Below, piece after piece: positions 35,449-45,981 of a stretch of DNA of 64,000 nucleotides. The notes beneath the pieces were generated by a model. The model made no database searches, was not told the DNA's origin, and worked only from the letters and a program-made list of their open reading frames with translations. This DNA comes from Acidihalobacter yilgarnensis. Its GTDB lineage: Bacteria > Pseudomonadota > Gammaproteobacteria > DSM-5130 > Acidihalobacteraceae. Position numbers and translations under genes: made by a program. The DNA lies in NCBI RefSeq assembly GCF_001753245.1, contig NZ_CP017415.1, positions 310,001 through 374,000 on the forward strand, in the 5' to 3' direction. The stretch's first letter is position 1. The number at the start of each line of letters is the position of its first letter.

Positions 35449-38400
35449 ATGTCTGAACGTATTCGCGAAATCCCCTATAACTACACCTCCTTTTCCGACC
35501 GTGAAATCGTGATCCGGTTTCTCGGCGAGGCCATGTGGGAGATCCTCGACCGGCTACGCAATACCCGCCGTACGGGAATTTCCGCGCGCATGTTGTTCGA
35601 GGTGCTCGGCGACATGTGGGTGGTCACCCGCAATCCCTACATCCAGGATGATCTGCTCGGTAATCGCAAACGTCAGGTGCAGCTGATCGAGGCCATGCGT
35701 CATCGACTGGATCAGATCGTGGCGCGGGCCGAGGGTAATGACGACGCCCTGCGTCTGGCCGAGGCGGCGCGTACCGCGGTGATGCGTTTTGCCGAAGGCT
35801 TCCCCGCCGAACGCAAGCGACGCGCACGCGCATTGCGGAGATTCTCGCGGCACACGCGGCGCGACAACATCGATTTCGGTGGTCTGGCTCGGGTGTCGCA
35901 TGTCACTGATGCCACCGATTGGCGCGTGGAGCTGCCCTTCGTTGTGCTCACGCCTGACAGCGAGGCGGAGATGGCTGCACTGGTGCAGGATTGTATCGCC
36001 CTAGGCCTCACCGTGATCCCGCGCGGCGGTGGCACCGGTTATACGGGCGGGGTCATTCCATTGACGCCGGACAGTGCGGTCATCAACACCGAGAAGCTGG
36101 AGGGGCTCTCCGAGGTGCGTCTTGCCGATCTGCCGGAAGGACCGGCGCAGGTGGCGACGGTGCGTGCCGAGGCGGGAGTGGTCACCAATCGGGTGTCCGA
36201 GCGCGCGGCCGAGCATGGTCTTGCCTTCGCGGTTGACCCGACCTCTCAGGATGCCTCGACCATTGGTGGCAACGTGGCGATGAATGCCGGCGGCAAGAAG
36301 GCGGTGCTGTGGGGCACGACGCTGGACAATCTAGTGTCCTGGCGCATGGTGACGCCAGAAGCGGAATGGCTTGAGGTCGAGCGGCTCGGACATAACCTTG
36401 GCAAGATTCATGAGCAGACGCAGGTGCGCTTTCGCGTGACGCGCTACCGCGCGGATGGCAAGACGCCGCGCGGCAAGCCTGAAATCTTGAGCTTTGCCGG
36501 CGCCAGTTTCCGCAAGGCGGGACTCGGCAAGGATGTGACCGACAAGTTTCTCGGTGGATTGCCGGGGATACAGAAGGAAGGCTGCGATGGCCTAATTACC
36601 TCCGCGGTCTTCATTTTGCACCGTATGGCGGCGCATACGCGCACGGTGTGCATGGAGTTTTACGGCGCCGACCTGCATCAAGCCGTGCCGGCCATCGTGG
36701 AGATCAAGAATTTGCTCGACGAAGACTCAAATGTGGTCCTCGCCGGTCTGGAACACCTTGATGAGCGTTATGTACGCGCGGTCAAGTACACGCCCAAGGG
36801 CGCGCGCGGCGAACGGCCCAAAATGGTGCTGATCGCGGATATCGCTGGCGATGACGAGGACGCAGTGGCGCGTGCGGCTTCCCGTGTGGTGCGAGTCACC
36901 AATCAGCGAGGTGGTGAGGGATTCGTGGCGGTGAGCCCAGAGGCGCGCCGCAAGTTCTGGGCAGACAGGGCACGTACCGCAGCGATCGCGGCACATACTA
37001 ATGCATTCAAGATCAATGAGGATGTGGTGATTCCCCTGGAACACCTCGCCGCTTACAGCGAGGGCGTGGAACGCATCAATATCCGCCTGTCGATCAGCAA
37101 CAAACTGCGCGTGGTCGAGGCCATGATCGCCTGTCTGGCAGGCGATCTGCCCGAACTCAAGCGTGTGATCGGCTACGAGGCCAGCGATGAGGGTGAGCGC
37201 CTGTTATCGGTCAAGCGCACGGCTGCGCTTGACCACCTGCGTGCGGTCGAAGGGCGTTGGCGCGGACTGCTGGCCTATGGCGAGGCCCTGGCGTCGGACC
37301 ATTTGGCCTGGGTGCCGGAAGCGTTACGCGGCCGCGTGCGCGAAGGAGACACGCCGATGCGCCTGATGCTGCGCCGCGATCTGGTGGTGTCCTATCGCGC
37401 CGAGGTTGAGCGGCCACTCAAGGAGATTTTCGACGGGCGCGAGTTCGAGCCCTTGTGCGCACGACTCGACGGTATCCACCGCGAGATTCTATCGGGTCGG
37501 CTGTTCGTTGCCCTGCACATGCACGCGGGCGACGGCAACATACACACCAACATTCCGGTCAATTCGAACGATTACGCGATGATGCGTGAGGCGGAGACAG
37601 TCGTCGACGAGATCATGGGCTTGGCCAAGGGGTTGGATGGGGTGATCTCCGGCGAGCATGGCATCGGTCTGACCAAGATGCAGTACCTCGAACCGGCGGC
37701 TATCGAATCGTTTGCCGCCTACAAGCAGCAGGTAGACCCTGAGGGACATTTCAATCGGGGCAAGCTGATGCCCGGCTCCGGTCTGATGCGCGCCTATACG
37801 CCGTCACTGCGGTTGGTTGAGCAGGAGGCGTTGATTCTTGAGGCGAGCGAACTGGGTGACCTGAACAACGACATCAAGGACTGTCTGCGTTGCGGCAAGT
37901 GCAAGCCAGTGTGCGCAACGCATGTTCCGCGCGCGAATTTGCTGTATTCCCCGCGCAACAAGATATTAGCGACAGGCTTGATTATCGAAGCATTTCTCTA
38001 TGAGGAACAGACCCGGCGGGGCATTTCCCTGCATCATTTCGAGGAAATGAATGACGTGGCCGATCATTGCACGGTATGCCACAAGTGCCTCAACCCCTGT
38101 CCGGTGAATATCGATTTCGGTGATGTGAGCGTGCGTATGCGCCATATCCTCAAGCAGCGCGGTAAGCGTACGCGCAGTCCAGTGACGGCCTTATCAATGG
38201 CCTTTCTCAACGTCAAGGATCCTGCGACGATACGGTTGCTGCGCAAGACGATGATCGAGTGGGGATACCGCGCCCAGCGCTTCGGACACGGTGTTTTCCG
38301 GCGTCTGGGCCTGTTGCGCAACCATCGGCCGCCGGCGGCGACCACCGGCAAGCCGACGTTGCGCGCGCAGGTGGTGCAGTTCGTGAAAAAACCTATGCCC

Positions 38401-39291
38401 GGCGGATTGCCAGCGCAGACCATGCGTGGCTCCCTCGGCCTCGAAGACGCCAATATGGTGCCGGTGCTGCGCGATCCGGTGGCGACCACCGACGAATCCG
38501 AGGCCGTGTTCTACTTCCCCGGTTGCGGCTCCGAGCGCCTGTTCAGCCAGATCGGGCTGGCGACCTTGGCCATGCTCTACGAGGTCGGCGCGCAGACCGT
38601 GTTGCCGCCGGGTTATCTGTGCTGCGGCTATCCGCAAACTTCCGGGGGTGACGTCGAGAAGGGGCGACAGATCACCACCGAGAATCGCGTGTTATTTCAC
38701 CGGGTGGCGAACACGCTCAATTATCTCGATATCAAGACGGTGATCGTTTCCTGCGGCACTTGCATGGATCAGCTGCTCAAATATGAATTCGAACGGATAT
38801 TCCCGGGTTGCCGTTTACTCGATATCCACGAGTATCTGATGGAAAAAGGCGTCAAGCTCGATGGCGTTGAGGGCGTGCAATATCTCTATCACGATCCCTG
38901 CCACACACCGATGAAGACCTACGATCCGATCCAGGTCGCCTCGGATCTGATGGGGCAGTCGGTTAGTCTCTCGGACCGTTGCTGCGGCGAAGCCGGCACC
39001 TTCGCGGTCAGTCGCCCGGATATTGCGACGCAGGTGCGTTTTCGCAAGGAAGAGGAACTTCGAGGGGGGATCAAGGCGCTGACGGGCAGCGAGCGGGCGG
39101 AGGCTGGCAACGTCAAGATGCTTACCAGTTGCCCGGCCTGCCAGCAAGGGCTGGCGCGCTATGCCGAGGATACCGGGTTGGATACCGACTACATCGTGGT
39201 CGAGCTGGCGCGTCACCGCATGGGTGCGGCGTGGGCGGAGGGTTTCGTCGAGCGCGTGCGCAACGGCGGTATTGAGCGCGTACTGCTGTAG
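35449..39291 (+). CDS. Large FAD-linked oxidase / Fe-S oxidoreductase (DUF3683, GlcD/GlcF fusion type)
   Basis: 1280 residues. An N-terminal DUF3683-like region (~1-120) precedes a PCMH-type FAD domain (~150-430, with [17 protein letters not shown] and [20 protein letters not shown]). The FAD-oxidase C-terminal domain (~580-790) holds [16 protein letters not shown] and SGEHGIG. Then come two 4Fe-4S motifs ([23 protein letters not shown]) and two CCG domains. It is a one-chain 2-hydroxyacid dehydrogenase, D-lactate or glycolate-like, donating to the quinone pool. The exact substrate is unknown. A glycolate role would fit a RuBisCO organism lacking adjacent glcD. Confidence 0.85.
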   Translation: MSERIREIPYNYTSFSDREIVIRFLGEAMWEILDRLRNTRRTGISARMLFEVLGDMWVVTRNPYIQDDLLGNRKRQVQLIEAMRHRLDQIVARAEGNDDALRLAEAARTAVMRFAEGFPAERKRRARALRRFSRHTRRDNIDFGGLARVSHVTDATDWRVELPFVVLTPDSEAEMAALVQDCIALGLTVIPRGGGTGYTGGVIPLTPDSAVINTEKLEGLSEVRLADLPEGPAQVATVRAEAGVVTNRVSERAAEHGLAFAVDPTSQDASTIGGNVAMNAGGKKAVLWGTTLDNLVSWRMVTPEAEWLEVERLGHNLGKIHEQTQVRFRVTRYRADGKTPRGKPEILSFAGASFRKAGLGKDVTDKFLGGLPGIQKEGCDGLITSAVFILHRMAAHTRTVCMEFYGADLHQAVPAIVEIKNLLDEDSNVVLAGLEHLDERYVRAVKYTPKGARGERPKMVLIADIAGDDEDAVARAASRVVRVTNQRGGEGFVAVSPEARRKFWADRARTAAIAAHTNAFKINEDVVIPLEHLAAYSEGVERINIRLSISNKLRVVEAMIACLAGDLPELKRVIGYEASDEGERLLSVKRTAALDHLRAVEGRWRGLLAYGEALASDHLAWVPEALRGRVREGDTPMRLMLRRDLVVSYRAEVERPLKEIFDGREFEPLCARLDGIHREILSGRLFVALHMHAGDGNIHTNIPVNSNDYAMMREAETVVDEIMGLAKGLDGVISGEHGIGLTKMQYLEPAAIESFAAYKQQVDPEGHFNRGKLMPGSGLMRAYTPSLRLVEQEALILEASELGDLNNDIKDCLRCGKCKPVCATHVPRANLLYSPRNKILATGLIIEAFLYEEQTRRGISLHHFEEMNDVADHCTVCHKCLNPCPVNIDFGDVSVRMRHILKQRGKRTRSPVTALSMAFLNVKDPATIRLLRKTMIEWGYRAQRFGHGVFRRLGLLRNHRPPAATTGKPTLRAQVVQFVKKPMPGGLPAQTMRGSLGLEDANMVPVLRDPVATTDESEAVFYFPGCGSERLFSQIGLATLAMLYEVGAQTVLPPGYLCCGYPQTSGGDVEKGRQITTENRVLFHRVANTLNYLDIKTVIVSCGTCMDQLLKYEFERIFPGCRLLDIHEYLMEKGVKLDGVEGVQYLYHDPCHTPMKTYDPIQVASDLMGQSVSLSDRCCGEAGTFAVSRPDIATQVRFRKEEELRGGIKALTGSERAEAGNVKMLTSCPACQQGLARYAEDTGLDTDYIVVELARHRMGAAWAEGFVERVRNGGIERVLL

Positions 39292-39310
39292 TGCCGCCTG
39301 CCGGCGGACG

Positions 39311-39742
39311 CTAGAGCATGCGGCTCAGGTGGTGCGAGCGAATGGCGTAGCCAGCGCGCAAGTAGAAGCGATGCGCGTCGAAGCGCTGCACCCCAGAGTC
39401 GAGTACGAGCTGTGCGCAGCCTGCGTCACGGGCGGTTTCCTCCAGCCATGCGAGCAGGCGGCTTCCGTGTCCGTGCGAGCGCACGGCCTCGTCGGTCACC
39501 AGGTCGTCGACGTAGAGGAAGCGCCCGACCGAGAGGTTTTCGGTCAGGCGGAACCCGGCAACCGCGCGGACTTTGCCCACATCCTCCAGCAGCGCGAGAC
39601 GGAATCCACCCGCCATTAGGCGTCGAACACGTGTCGTGAAGTCTTCGGTGGCAAGATGCGGCCGCAGTTGTGACATCACCGCGAAACCGCGACGGATGTC
39701 TTCGTCGCTTTGCGCCTCGCGGATGTGTGGGTCAACGTTCAT
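39311..39742 (-). CDS. GNAT-family N-acetyltransferase
   Basis: 143 residues. [31 protein letters not shown] is GNAT motif A with a modified R/Q-x-x-G-x-G/A acetyl-CoA loop. FYLRAGY closes motif B. The substrate is unknown. It overlaps rpiA by 4 bp and is read after it. Confidence 0.88.
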   Translation of the reverse strand: MNVDPHIREAQSDEDIRRGFAVMSQLRPHLATEDFTTRVRRLMAGGFRLALLEDVGKVRAVAGFRLTENLSVGRFLYVDDLVTDEAVRSHGHGSRLLAWLEETARDAGCAQLVLDSGVQRFDAHRFYLRAGYAIRSHHLSRML

Positions 39743-40401
39743 TTCAGGGTTTCGATGCCTTGGGCCGTACTGAGTAGCAGCACGTCGGCCGGGCGCACCG
39801 CGAACAGGCCAACGGTGACGATACCGGGGATCATGTTCAGCTCGCTCTCCAGCTTCACCGGGTCCATGATTTCAAGGTTGTGGACATCGAGAATGAGATT
39901 GCCGTTATCGGTCGTGAAGCCTTCGCGCAGCACGGGCTTTCCGCCGCGACGGACCAGCTCGCGGGCTACGTAGCTACGGGCCATGGGGATGACTTCGAGC
40001 GGCAGCGGGAAGCGACCTAGGTAGCTCACGAGCTTGCTGTCGTCTGCGATGCAGACGAAGCGCGTACTGGCGCCCGCGACGATTTTCTCGCGCGTCAGCG
40101 CGCCGCCACCGCCCTTGATGAGATGAAGTTGACGCGTGGCCTCGTCCGCTCCATCCACATAGAGAGGCAGGTCGCCGACGGCGTTGAGGTCGAAGACCGG
40201 AATGCCGTGCGATTTGAGACGTTGGGCTGAGACCTCGGAGCTGGCCACGGTACCGTCGATTCGCCCCTTGATGCCGGCGAGCAGGTCGATGAAGTGATTT
40301 GCCGTGGAGCCGGTACCGACGCCGACGACCATGCCGTTCTCAACGTAGCTCAGTGCGGCCTCGGCCGCGGCGCGTTTCAATGCATCCTGATCCATCTGCA
40401 C
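39739..40401 (-). CDS. rpiA: Ribose-5-phosphate isomerase A
   Basis: 220 residues. [23 protein letters not shown] and [14 protein letters not shown] are the signature loops, and the catalytic base is in the latter. It interconverts ribose 5-P and ribulose 5-P in the Calvin and pentose phosphate cycles. It is divergent from ilvA with ~97 bp between. Confidence 0.97.
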   Translation of the reverse strand: MQMDQDALKRAAAEAALSYVENGMVVGVGTGSTANHFIDLLAGIKGRIDGTVASSEVSAQRLKSHGIPVFDLNAVGDLPLYVDGADEATRQLHLIKGGGGALTREKIVAGASTRFVCIADDSKLVSYLGRFPLPLEVIPMARSYVARELVRRGGKPVLREGFTTDNGNLILDVHNLEIMDPVKLESELNMIPGIVTVGLFAVRPADVLLLSTAQGIETLK

Positions 40402-40498
40402 TCCAAGTCCGTGGTGGGTTTCAGCATCATACCCGGATCGGGCAAGTCCTCGGAAGCGGCCTATTGCGAGGTCCAGGCCTGCCCTGTATCGTGCGGCG

Positions 40499-42009
40499 AT
40501 GGACGATTATGTAAGACGCATCCTGACCGCAAGGGTCTACGACGTGGCACGGGAAACGCCGCTGGATGTGGCTCATGGACTTTCCCGCCGTATCCGCAAC
40601 CGGGTGCTGCTCAAACGCGAGGATTTGCAACCCGTCTATAGCTTCAAGCTGAGAGGGGCCTACAACAAGATCGTGAATCTCAGCGATGAGGAGCGCGCGC
40701 GTGGCGTGATTACCGCTTCCGCGGGCAATCACGCCCAGGGCGTGGCCCTGGCTGCACGCCATCTGGGTGTGCGGGCGGTGATCGTGATGCCGCGTACCAC
40801 GCCGTCGATCAAGGTGGATGCCGTGCGCGCCTACGGCGCCAAGGCGGTGCTTGAGGGCGACGACTTCGATGCCGCCTTTGCCCATACGCAGAAACTGATC
40901 GCTGCCGAAGGTTTGGTTTTTGTCCCGCCCTTCGACGATCCGGACGTGATCGCCGGTCAGGGCACCATCGCCGTCGAATTGATGCGGCAACATCGCGATC
41001 CCATCGACGCCATCTTCGTGCCAGTCGGTGGCGGCGGGCTCATCGCCGGCATCGCCGCCTACTTCAAGTCACTCAGTCCACAGACGCGCATCATCGGCGT
41101 TGAGCCGGACGATGCCGCTTCCATGCATGCCGCATTGCGTCGCGGTCGTCGTGTCAAGCTCAAGCAGGTTGGCATCTTTGCCGACGGTGCGGCCGTGCGC
41201 GAGGTTGGGCGGGAGCCATTCCGCTTAGCAAAGCAGTATGTCGACGAGGTGCTGTTGGTCGACTCGGACGAGATTTGCGCCGCGATCAAGGACATCTTCG
41301 ACGAGACGCGTGCGATTTCCGAGCCCGCCGGGGCGCTTGCGCTCGCCGGGCTGAAGCGATGGGTTGCACGCGAGGGGGTCGTTGATCGCACGTTGGTGGC
41401 GATCAATAGCGGCGCCAACATGAATTTCGATCGCTTACGATACGTTGCGGAGCGTGCGGAGATTGGCGAACGTCGCGAGGCCTTGCTGGCCGTGACCGTA
41501 GCCGAGCGCCCCGGTAGCTTCCGAAAATTCTGTCGCGTGCTTGGCCGCCGCGCGATCACCGAGTTCAATTACCGTTATTCGGATCCAGACACGGCACAGG
41601 TCTTCGCGGGTATACGATTGAGCGAAGGGGATGCCGAACGCAAGACCATCATCGAGCGTTTGGAATCTAAAGGGTATCCGGTGCTCGATCTGACCGACAA
41701 CGAAATGGCGAAGCTGCATATGCGCTATATGGTTGGTGGTCGAACCCCCCAATCCGACAACGAAATACTCTACCGCTTCGAATTTCCGGAGCGTCCAGGT
41801 GCACTGTTGGAATTCCTATTGCGTATGGGGGCTGCGTGGAACATCAGCTTGTTCCACTATCGCAACCACGGTGCCGCCGATGGCCGCGTCCTGATCGGCA
41901 TGCAGGTCCCCCCGAGGAAAAGCCGCTGGTCGCGACCTTCCTCGATGATCTCGGTTACCCCTACTGGGAAGAGACGCAGAACCCGGCCTACCGGTTATTT
42001 TTGGCCTGA
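40499..42009 (+). CDS. ilvA: Threonine ammonia-lyase, biosynthetic (frameshifted near the 3' end)
   Basis: About 503 residues if corrected, the normal length. PLP lysine in [23 protein letters not shown], and [12 protein letters not shown], followed by two ACT-like regulatory domains. It forms 2-oxobutyrate for isoleucine. In a run of six C at 41908-41913 one base appears missing. Adding it restores the family C-terminus ([20 protein letters not shown]) and a stop at 42007-42009. As given, the frame would run 232 bp further, over the convergent gene. Confidence 0.93.
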
Positions 42010-42018
42010 GACTTACGG

Positions 42019-42354
42019 TTACTTGCCTTTTTTCGCTAACGCTTCCTCGTTGAACGCGGAATCGATAGCGGCAATCACCTTTTCTACCATCCGAAAACCG
42101 TCCACCGGCGCATCGTCGGCCATGTACTTGAGCCGCAGCCGACCGAGCGAATTGATGACTCGGACGCGCTCGTCCAGCGCTGCATCTACGGAATCGACGC
42201 CGAGCTTGTCTGCCAAGCAGGCAATGATTTCTCCGGCATAGGCATTGGCGTGACTGTTGGTTCGGGCCTTGATCAAGGTTTCGGCGGGACTGCCGTCGAG
42301 TATCGGGTAGCCGCTATGGTGGTCCAGGTAGGTGAGTAGTTCGGACAGGATCAT
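42019..42354 (-). CDS. Conserved hypothetical protein
   Basis: 111 residues, soluble, helical, with no signal or membrane segment. Segments LLTYLDHHSGYPILDG and RLRLKYMADDAP are distinctive, but no family is recognised. It ends 10 bp from the corrected ilvA stop, tail to tail. Confidence 0.65.
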   Translation of the reverse strand: MILSELLTYLDHHSGYPILDGSPAETLIKARTNSHANAYAGEIIACLADKLGVDSVDAALDERVRVINSLGRLRLKYMADDAPVDGFRMVEKVIAAIDSAFNEEALAKKGK

Positions 42355-42384
42355 GGGTGTCTCCGTTTGCAGAGAGGGGTGGCC

Positions 42385-43062
42385 TCAGGCCGTGAGCAGC
42401 CCGGCTGAGAGCGATGTTGCGCAGGCTTCGCCGACGCGTTGCAGGTAATACATCAGGTCGATCGGCAGCGAGATGCCGTCGTGTACCTGGATGGGATATA
42501 GGTCGGCGGTGAGTAGCAGATCGGCACTGCTGATTTCGCCTGTGTAGAACCGCCGCTGCGCAAGGTGACGCGCCAACTCGTCGAGCCTGGACAACTGCCG
42601 GAGCTGCGCATAACCATCATAGCGGTCGTTCGCCAACGCCTCTAGCGACATACCGAAGCGCGTCGTTACCTCGGCCTTGTAGGCGGCGAGGACTTGCGGA
42701 TCTTCGCCAATGTCCCGGTAGGCAGGCCGAATGGGGGCGTAGAGTCGCTCCAATACATGGTGTACGCGATGACGCCAGTCAAGCAAGGCCGCCCATGCCG
42801 CGGGATCGAGGCGGCCGTCGACCAGGGGCGGCGTATCCGGGAACAGGGTATCGATCCGTAGCAGGATGTCCGCCGAGTCGGTCAGAAGGCGACCGTCGTC
42901 GAGTTGCAGCACCGGCACGCTGCGGGCGAGCCCCAAGTCGAAAAAGGTTTCGTCGTCGGTGTAATCGAGCGCGCGTTCCACATAGGGCACGGCCTTGTAG
43001 CCGAGCGCGAGCCTGACCCGTTGCGATTCGGGTGACGACCAGAAGTAGTAGAGGGTCGGCAC
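42385..43062 (-). CDS. Glutathione S-transferase-family protein
   Basis: 225 residues. N-terminal thioredoxin-like domain LYYFWSSPESQRVRLALGYKAVPYVE with VPVLQLDDGRLLTDSADIL (the cis-proline and the glutathione-binding S/D), then an all-helical C-domain. Substrate unknown. It lies 7 bp from the EVE-domain gene and reads in the same direction. Confidence 0.87.
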   Translation of the reverse strand: MPTLYYFWSSPESQRVRLALGYKAVPYVERALDYTDDETFFDLGLARSVPVLQLDDGRLLTDSADILLRIDTLFPDTPPLVDGRLDPAAWAALLDWRHRVHHVLERLYAPIRPAYRDIGEDPQVLAAYKAEVTTRFGMSLEALANDRYDGYAQLRQLSRLDELARHLAQRRFYTGEISSADLLLTADLYPIQVHDGISLPIDLMYYLQRVGEACATSLSAGLLTA

Positions 43063-43069
43063 CGCAAGG

Positions 43070-43522
43070 CTACTCTAGAGCGAGAATCGCCTGCCAGTGG
43101 CGCTCGTCCACGGGCAGGATGGAAAGACGCTGGCCCTTGCGCAGCAGAGGCATATCGGCCAGCTCAGGACGCGTGCGCAGCTCGGCGAGGGTGATGACGC
43201 GGCGCAGCTTGCGCTCGAATGCTACTTCGACAAGCTGCCAGCGCGGGGCTTCCGGTACGCTTTTGGGGTCGTAGTACTTGGCTTCAGGGTCGAAGGCAGT
43301 GGGGTCAGGTTTGGCCTGACTCGCGATGCGCATGATGCCCGCCACGCCTGTCGGGTCGGCGTTGGAGTGGTAGAACAGCGCGAGGTCGCCAGGTTGCATG
43401 CCATCGCGCATGAAATTACGTGCCTGGTAGTTGCGGATGCCATCCCAAGGTTCACGGCCCACGCGCTCAAGATCGTCGATGCCGAAGGTGTCAGGCTCCG
43501 ATTTCATCAGCCAATAGTGCAT
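43070..43522 (-). CDS. EVE-domain protein
   Basis: 150 residues. MHYWLMKSEPDTFGIDDL, WDGIRNYQARNFMRDGM and GDLALFYHSNADPTGVAGI define the EVE (PUA-like) fold that reads modified nucleic acid bases. It often sits near zapA and 5-FCL genes in proteobacteria, as here. Start at 43522 by homology. Confidence 0.93.
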   Translation of the reverse strand: MHYWLMKSEPDTFGIDDLERVGREPWDGIRNYQARNFMRDGMQPGDLALFYHSNADPTGVAGIMRIASQAKPDPTAFDPEAKYYDPKSVPEAPRWQLVEVAFERKLRRVITLAELRTRPELADMPLLRKGQRLSILPVDERHWQAILALE

Positions 43523-43588
43523 TTGTCTGCCATTTCGTGATGCGGGAGGCCCGCAGTATAAACCAAGGGGTGGGCACACAAGGGCATG

Positions 43589-44179
43589 CTACGGGACGCC
43601 GAACCGCCTCGCGCCGGCGGGGGTGACGATGCCGGCCAGCGGGACATCCCAGGCCTCGCAGGGCAGGGCTTCGACCTCCTGGAAGTCGTAAGCCAGCCCG
43701 ATGAGCGCCGGTCGCTTCCAGTTCGGAAGGAGGCGCTGATAGGCGAAGGTGCGGTCGTAAAAGCCTCCCCCCATGCCCAGACGATTGCCATGACGGTCGA
43801 AACCGACCAAGGGCGTGAGCACGAGATCTAGCGCGCGGCCTTCCAGCCGTCGATTGGCCGAAGCCGCGGGCTCAGCGATGCCGAAGCGGTTGTGGCGCAT
43901 TGGTGTGTTCGTTGTCCAGCGCTGAAACCAGAGTCGCCCGTCCGGGGCGAGCACGGGTAGAAAAATGCGTTTGCCAACACGATGTGCGGCCAGTAGCGCT
44001 GGCCAGGCATCGAGTTCCCCGCCGACCGCAAGATAGCCGGCGATATTGCGAGCGGCGCGAAACCAGGGGGTATGGATGAGGTGCTTGGCGACGAGGCAGC
44101 CCGCATGCGTGCGCTCGGCTTGTGAGAGAGCGGCGCGCCGGCGGCGGAGATCTCGTCGGAGTGGGTCGCGCGCATTCAT
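43589..44179 (-). CDS. ygfA: 5-formyltetrahydrofolate cyclo-ligase
   Basis: 196 residues. An N-terminal basic region (RRDLRRRRAAL), the folate/ATP site around VLTPLVGFDRHGNRLGMGGGFYDRTFAY. It converts 5-formyl-THF to 5,10-methenyl-THF. It lies directly after the 6S RNA, the classic ssrS-ygfA unit. Confidence 0.95.
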   Translation of the reverse strand: MNARDPLRRDLRRRRAALSQAERTHAGCLVAKHLIHTPWFRAARNIAGYLAVGGELDAWPALLAAHRVGKRIFLPVLAPDGRLWFQRWTTNTPMRHNRFGIAEPAASANRRLEGRALDLVLTPLVGFDRHGNRLGMGGGFYDRTFAYQRLLPNWKRPALIGLAYDFQEVEALPCEAWDVPLAGIVTPAGARRFGVP

Positions 44180-44189
44180 GATAAAAAAG

Positions 44190-44379
44190 AGGACACGCTC
44201 CGTAGGTGCCGTGGTGGCCTTCGACCTTGAACCAGAGGTTCAAGTGGGGGCTTCGGCAGTGAACGTAGGCTTTCCGCTGTGTGCGGACATGCACATGTTC
44301 TCCGCAAACCGGCTCCCTGGGTAAAAAACTAGGCTCAAGGGTACTACCCGGTCACTCACGAACACCACAGAGGTGTCCT
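44190..44379 (-). ncRNA. ssrS: 6S RNA
   Basis: About 190 nt between zapA and ygfA, the conserved gammaproteobacterial site. On the minus strand the ends pair (GGACAC near 44379 with GTGTCC near 44191). The conserved hairpin CTTGAACC-TCT-GGTTCAAG is seen near the 3' side. 6S RNA mimics an open promoter and sequesters sigma-70 RNA polymerase in stationary phase. The ends are estimated to a few bases. A TATAGT -10 (44387-44392) stands just upstream. Confidence 0.9.
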
Positions 44380-44386
44380 GATATTC

Positions 44387-44392
44387 ACTATA
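44387..44392 (-). promoter_or_regulatory. -10 element of ssrS
   Basis: TATAGT on the minus strand, about 8 bp before the inferred 6S RNA start. It abuts the zapA stop codon region, so any -35 lies inside the zapA coding sequence. Confidence 0.55.
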
Positions 44393-44722
44393 TCACGAGC
44401 CCTTGGCGGTGCTCTGTTTTTCCGGCGAGCCAACGTGATCCAAGGTGATCGCAACGGCAGCATCGAGGTTTTTGATTCGGGTTAGCAGGACTTGGTCGGC
44501 GAGCGATTGTGTAGCGTTTTGTTGCATCAGTTCGTGGATTAGGTTCAACGCGGTCATGACGGCGATGCGCTCTCCGCCGACGACGCGGCCGGTCGTGCGG
44601 ATTTCCCGCATACGTACGTTGAGTGCCTGCGCGGATGCAACGAGCGCTTCCCGCTCGTCCTCCGCGCACATGACTTGATATTCGCGCTCGAGGATATGCA
44701 CGCTGACAGGAATCTGGTTCAT
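44393..44722 (-). CDS. zapA: Cell division protein ZapA
   Basis: 109 residues. VSVHILEREYQVMCAEDEREALVASAQALN is the ZapA head domain; GGERIAVMTALNLIHELM begins the coiled coil. It bundles FtsZ filaments. It overlaps the upstream ZapB-like gene by 4 bp and precedes 6S RNA. Confidence 0.95.
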   Translation of the reverse strand: MNQIPVSVHILEREYQVMCAEDEREALVASAQALNVRMREIRTTGRVVGGERIAVMTALNLIHELMQQNATQSLADQVLLTRIKNLDAAVAITLDHVGSPEKQSTAKGS

Positions 44723-44952
44723 GGTGTTTCTTCCAGGTTCTTGAGGCGGCCGATCATGGCCTCGACGCGATGTTTGGTCAGTTCGTGCTTCTCGATCAGG
44801 CCGCTGCGCTCATGCTGCAGTCCCTGCAGTTGGCGTTTGAGCGTCTGGTTTTCCTTGTGTTGCCGTTCGCACAGTACGGTGAGTTCGAGGACGCGGCGCT
44901 CCAGCTCGCGTAGAGCGGCTTCGTAGAAGGCTGGGGCGGAGTCGTCAATCAT
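44719..44952 (-). CDS. Small coiled-coil protein, TIGR02449/ZapB-like
   Basis: 77 residues, almost entirely heptad-patterned: RELERRVLELTVLCERQHKE through RVEAMIGRLKNLEE. Such proteins sit next to zapA in many gammaproteobacteria (TIGR02449) and are likely division-ring partners. The start at 44952 was chosen because the longer frame runs into the divergent gene's start. Confidence 0.82.
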   Translation of the reverse strand: MIDDSAPAFYEAALRELERRVLELTVLCERQHKENQTLKRQLQGLQHERSGLIEKHELTKHRVEAMIGRLKNLEETP

Positions 44953-45080
44953 GCGGTAAATATAGGCGCCCTGGCCGAACAGGGTCAACCACTGAGACCG
45001 CATACCGTGTGGGGATGCCTGGTGGTCTACGCGAGTGTTAGTATTGCGCTTTAACTCGCCCCCATAGTGTTCCCGCCGCC

Positions 45081-45395
45081 ATGAATTCATCGCCGGATCC
45101 GCAGGATTTTTTCCAGGCCAATCCGCTGTCCGCGCAAGCGATCATAATCGAGGGCGTCACCCGACATGGTAAACCCTGCCGAGTCGTCGACAATACGGGG
45201 GCGGTGCCGGTGCCGGAGCTGCAAGCGCTACTTGACCAACTGATTAAGGATGGCCGCTTCGGCTTGTCCGGGCGCTCGCTGGCAGGTGATAGCCGTATGT
45301 TGATCGGCGCACCGGATTTCTCCCATGTGCAGTTTGGGGATGCGGTCTACCGCTTCATACTGTTTCCCTACGAGGCACGCATAGAGGCCTTCTGA
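45081..45395 (+). CDS. Conserved hypothetical protein
   Basis: 104 residues, soluble, with no recognised domain. VTRHGKPCRVVDNTGAVP and HVQFGDAVYRFILFPYEARI look structured. It starts ~130 bp from the divergent zapB-like gene and ends 2 bp before the UPF0149 gene, so it leads the ygfB-pepP-ubiH-ubiI run. Confidence 0.65.
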   Translation: MNSSPDPQDFFQANPLSAQAIIIEGVTRHGKPCRVVDNTGAVPVPELQALLDQLIKDGRFGLSGRSLAGDSRMLIGAPDFSHVQFGDAVYRFILFPYEARIEAF

Positions 45396-45397
45396 CG

Positions 45398-45946
45398 ATG
45401 AGTACTCACTTCGAATCGCTGGACGAAACCCTGCGACGCGCGGGCGCGGCAATGGGCGCGGCGGAAGGGCACGGCGCGCTGTGCGGCCGGCTCGCGATAC
45501 TGGAGGCGGGCGGTGAGGAGCCTTGGATACGTGAGCTTCTCGACGGCGTCGACACGAGCGATGCACGTGTTTGTCGCGAGGCCTTGTCCTCGCTCTACCA
45601 CGATACCCGCCGCGCGCTAGACGATGCAGACCTATCCTTCCAGCCACTGTTGCCCGGGGACGATATCGCACTGGGTCTGCGCGTCGAAGCCCTGGGACAG
45701 TGGTGCTATGGATTCAGCACCGGACTGGTGCTCGCCGGTCTGACGCCCGAGCGGCTCGCGGACCTGGTAGAGCACGTGCGCGAATTCGTCGAAGATATCG
45801 GTCAGATCGCCCAGGTGTCGCCCGAAATGGTCGCTTACGACGAAAGCGAAGCCGATTATGCAGAACTGCTTGAATATGTACGGGTCGGCGTGTTGCTGCT
45901 GTTTGAGGAACTTCAACCCAGAGCACCGCTCCCCGGCTTGCACTGA
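45398..45946 (+). CDS. ygfB: UPF0149 (YgfB/YecA-like) family protein
   Basis: 182 residues. AEGHGALCGRLAI near the N-terminus and LGQWCYGFSTGLVLAGL in the middle are UPF0149 features. The gene is commonly found before pepP-ubiH, as here. Its molecular role is poorly known. Confidence 0.88.
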   Translation: MSTHFESLDETLRRAGAAMGAAEGHGALCGRLAILEAGGEEPWIRELLDGVDTSDARVCREALSSLYHDTRRALDDADLSFQPLLPGDDIALGLRVEALGQWCYGFSTGLVLAGLTPERLADLVEHVREFVEDIGQIAQVSPEMVAYDESEADYAELLEYVRVGVLLLFEELQPRAPLPGLH

Positions 45947-45981
45947 GGCCGCCGCACCGCCCTGCCCGAAGGAGATCCACG

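Noticed and set aside
42010-42241. Extra C-terminal extension of ilvA
   Set aside because: It appears only because of the missing base in the C-run. It is read antisense through a separate gene and matches nothing in threonine deaminases.
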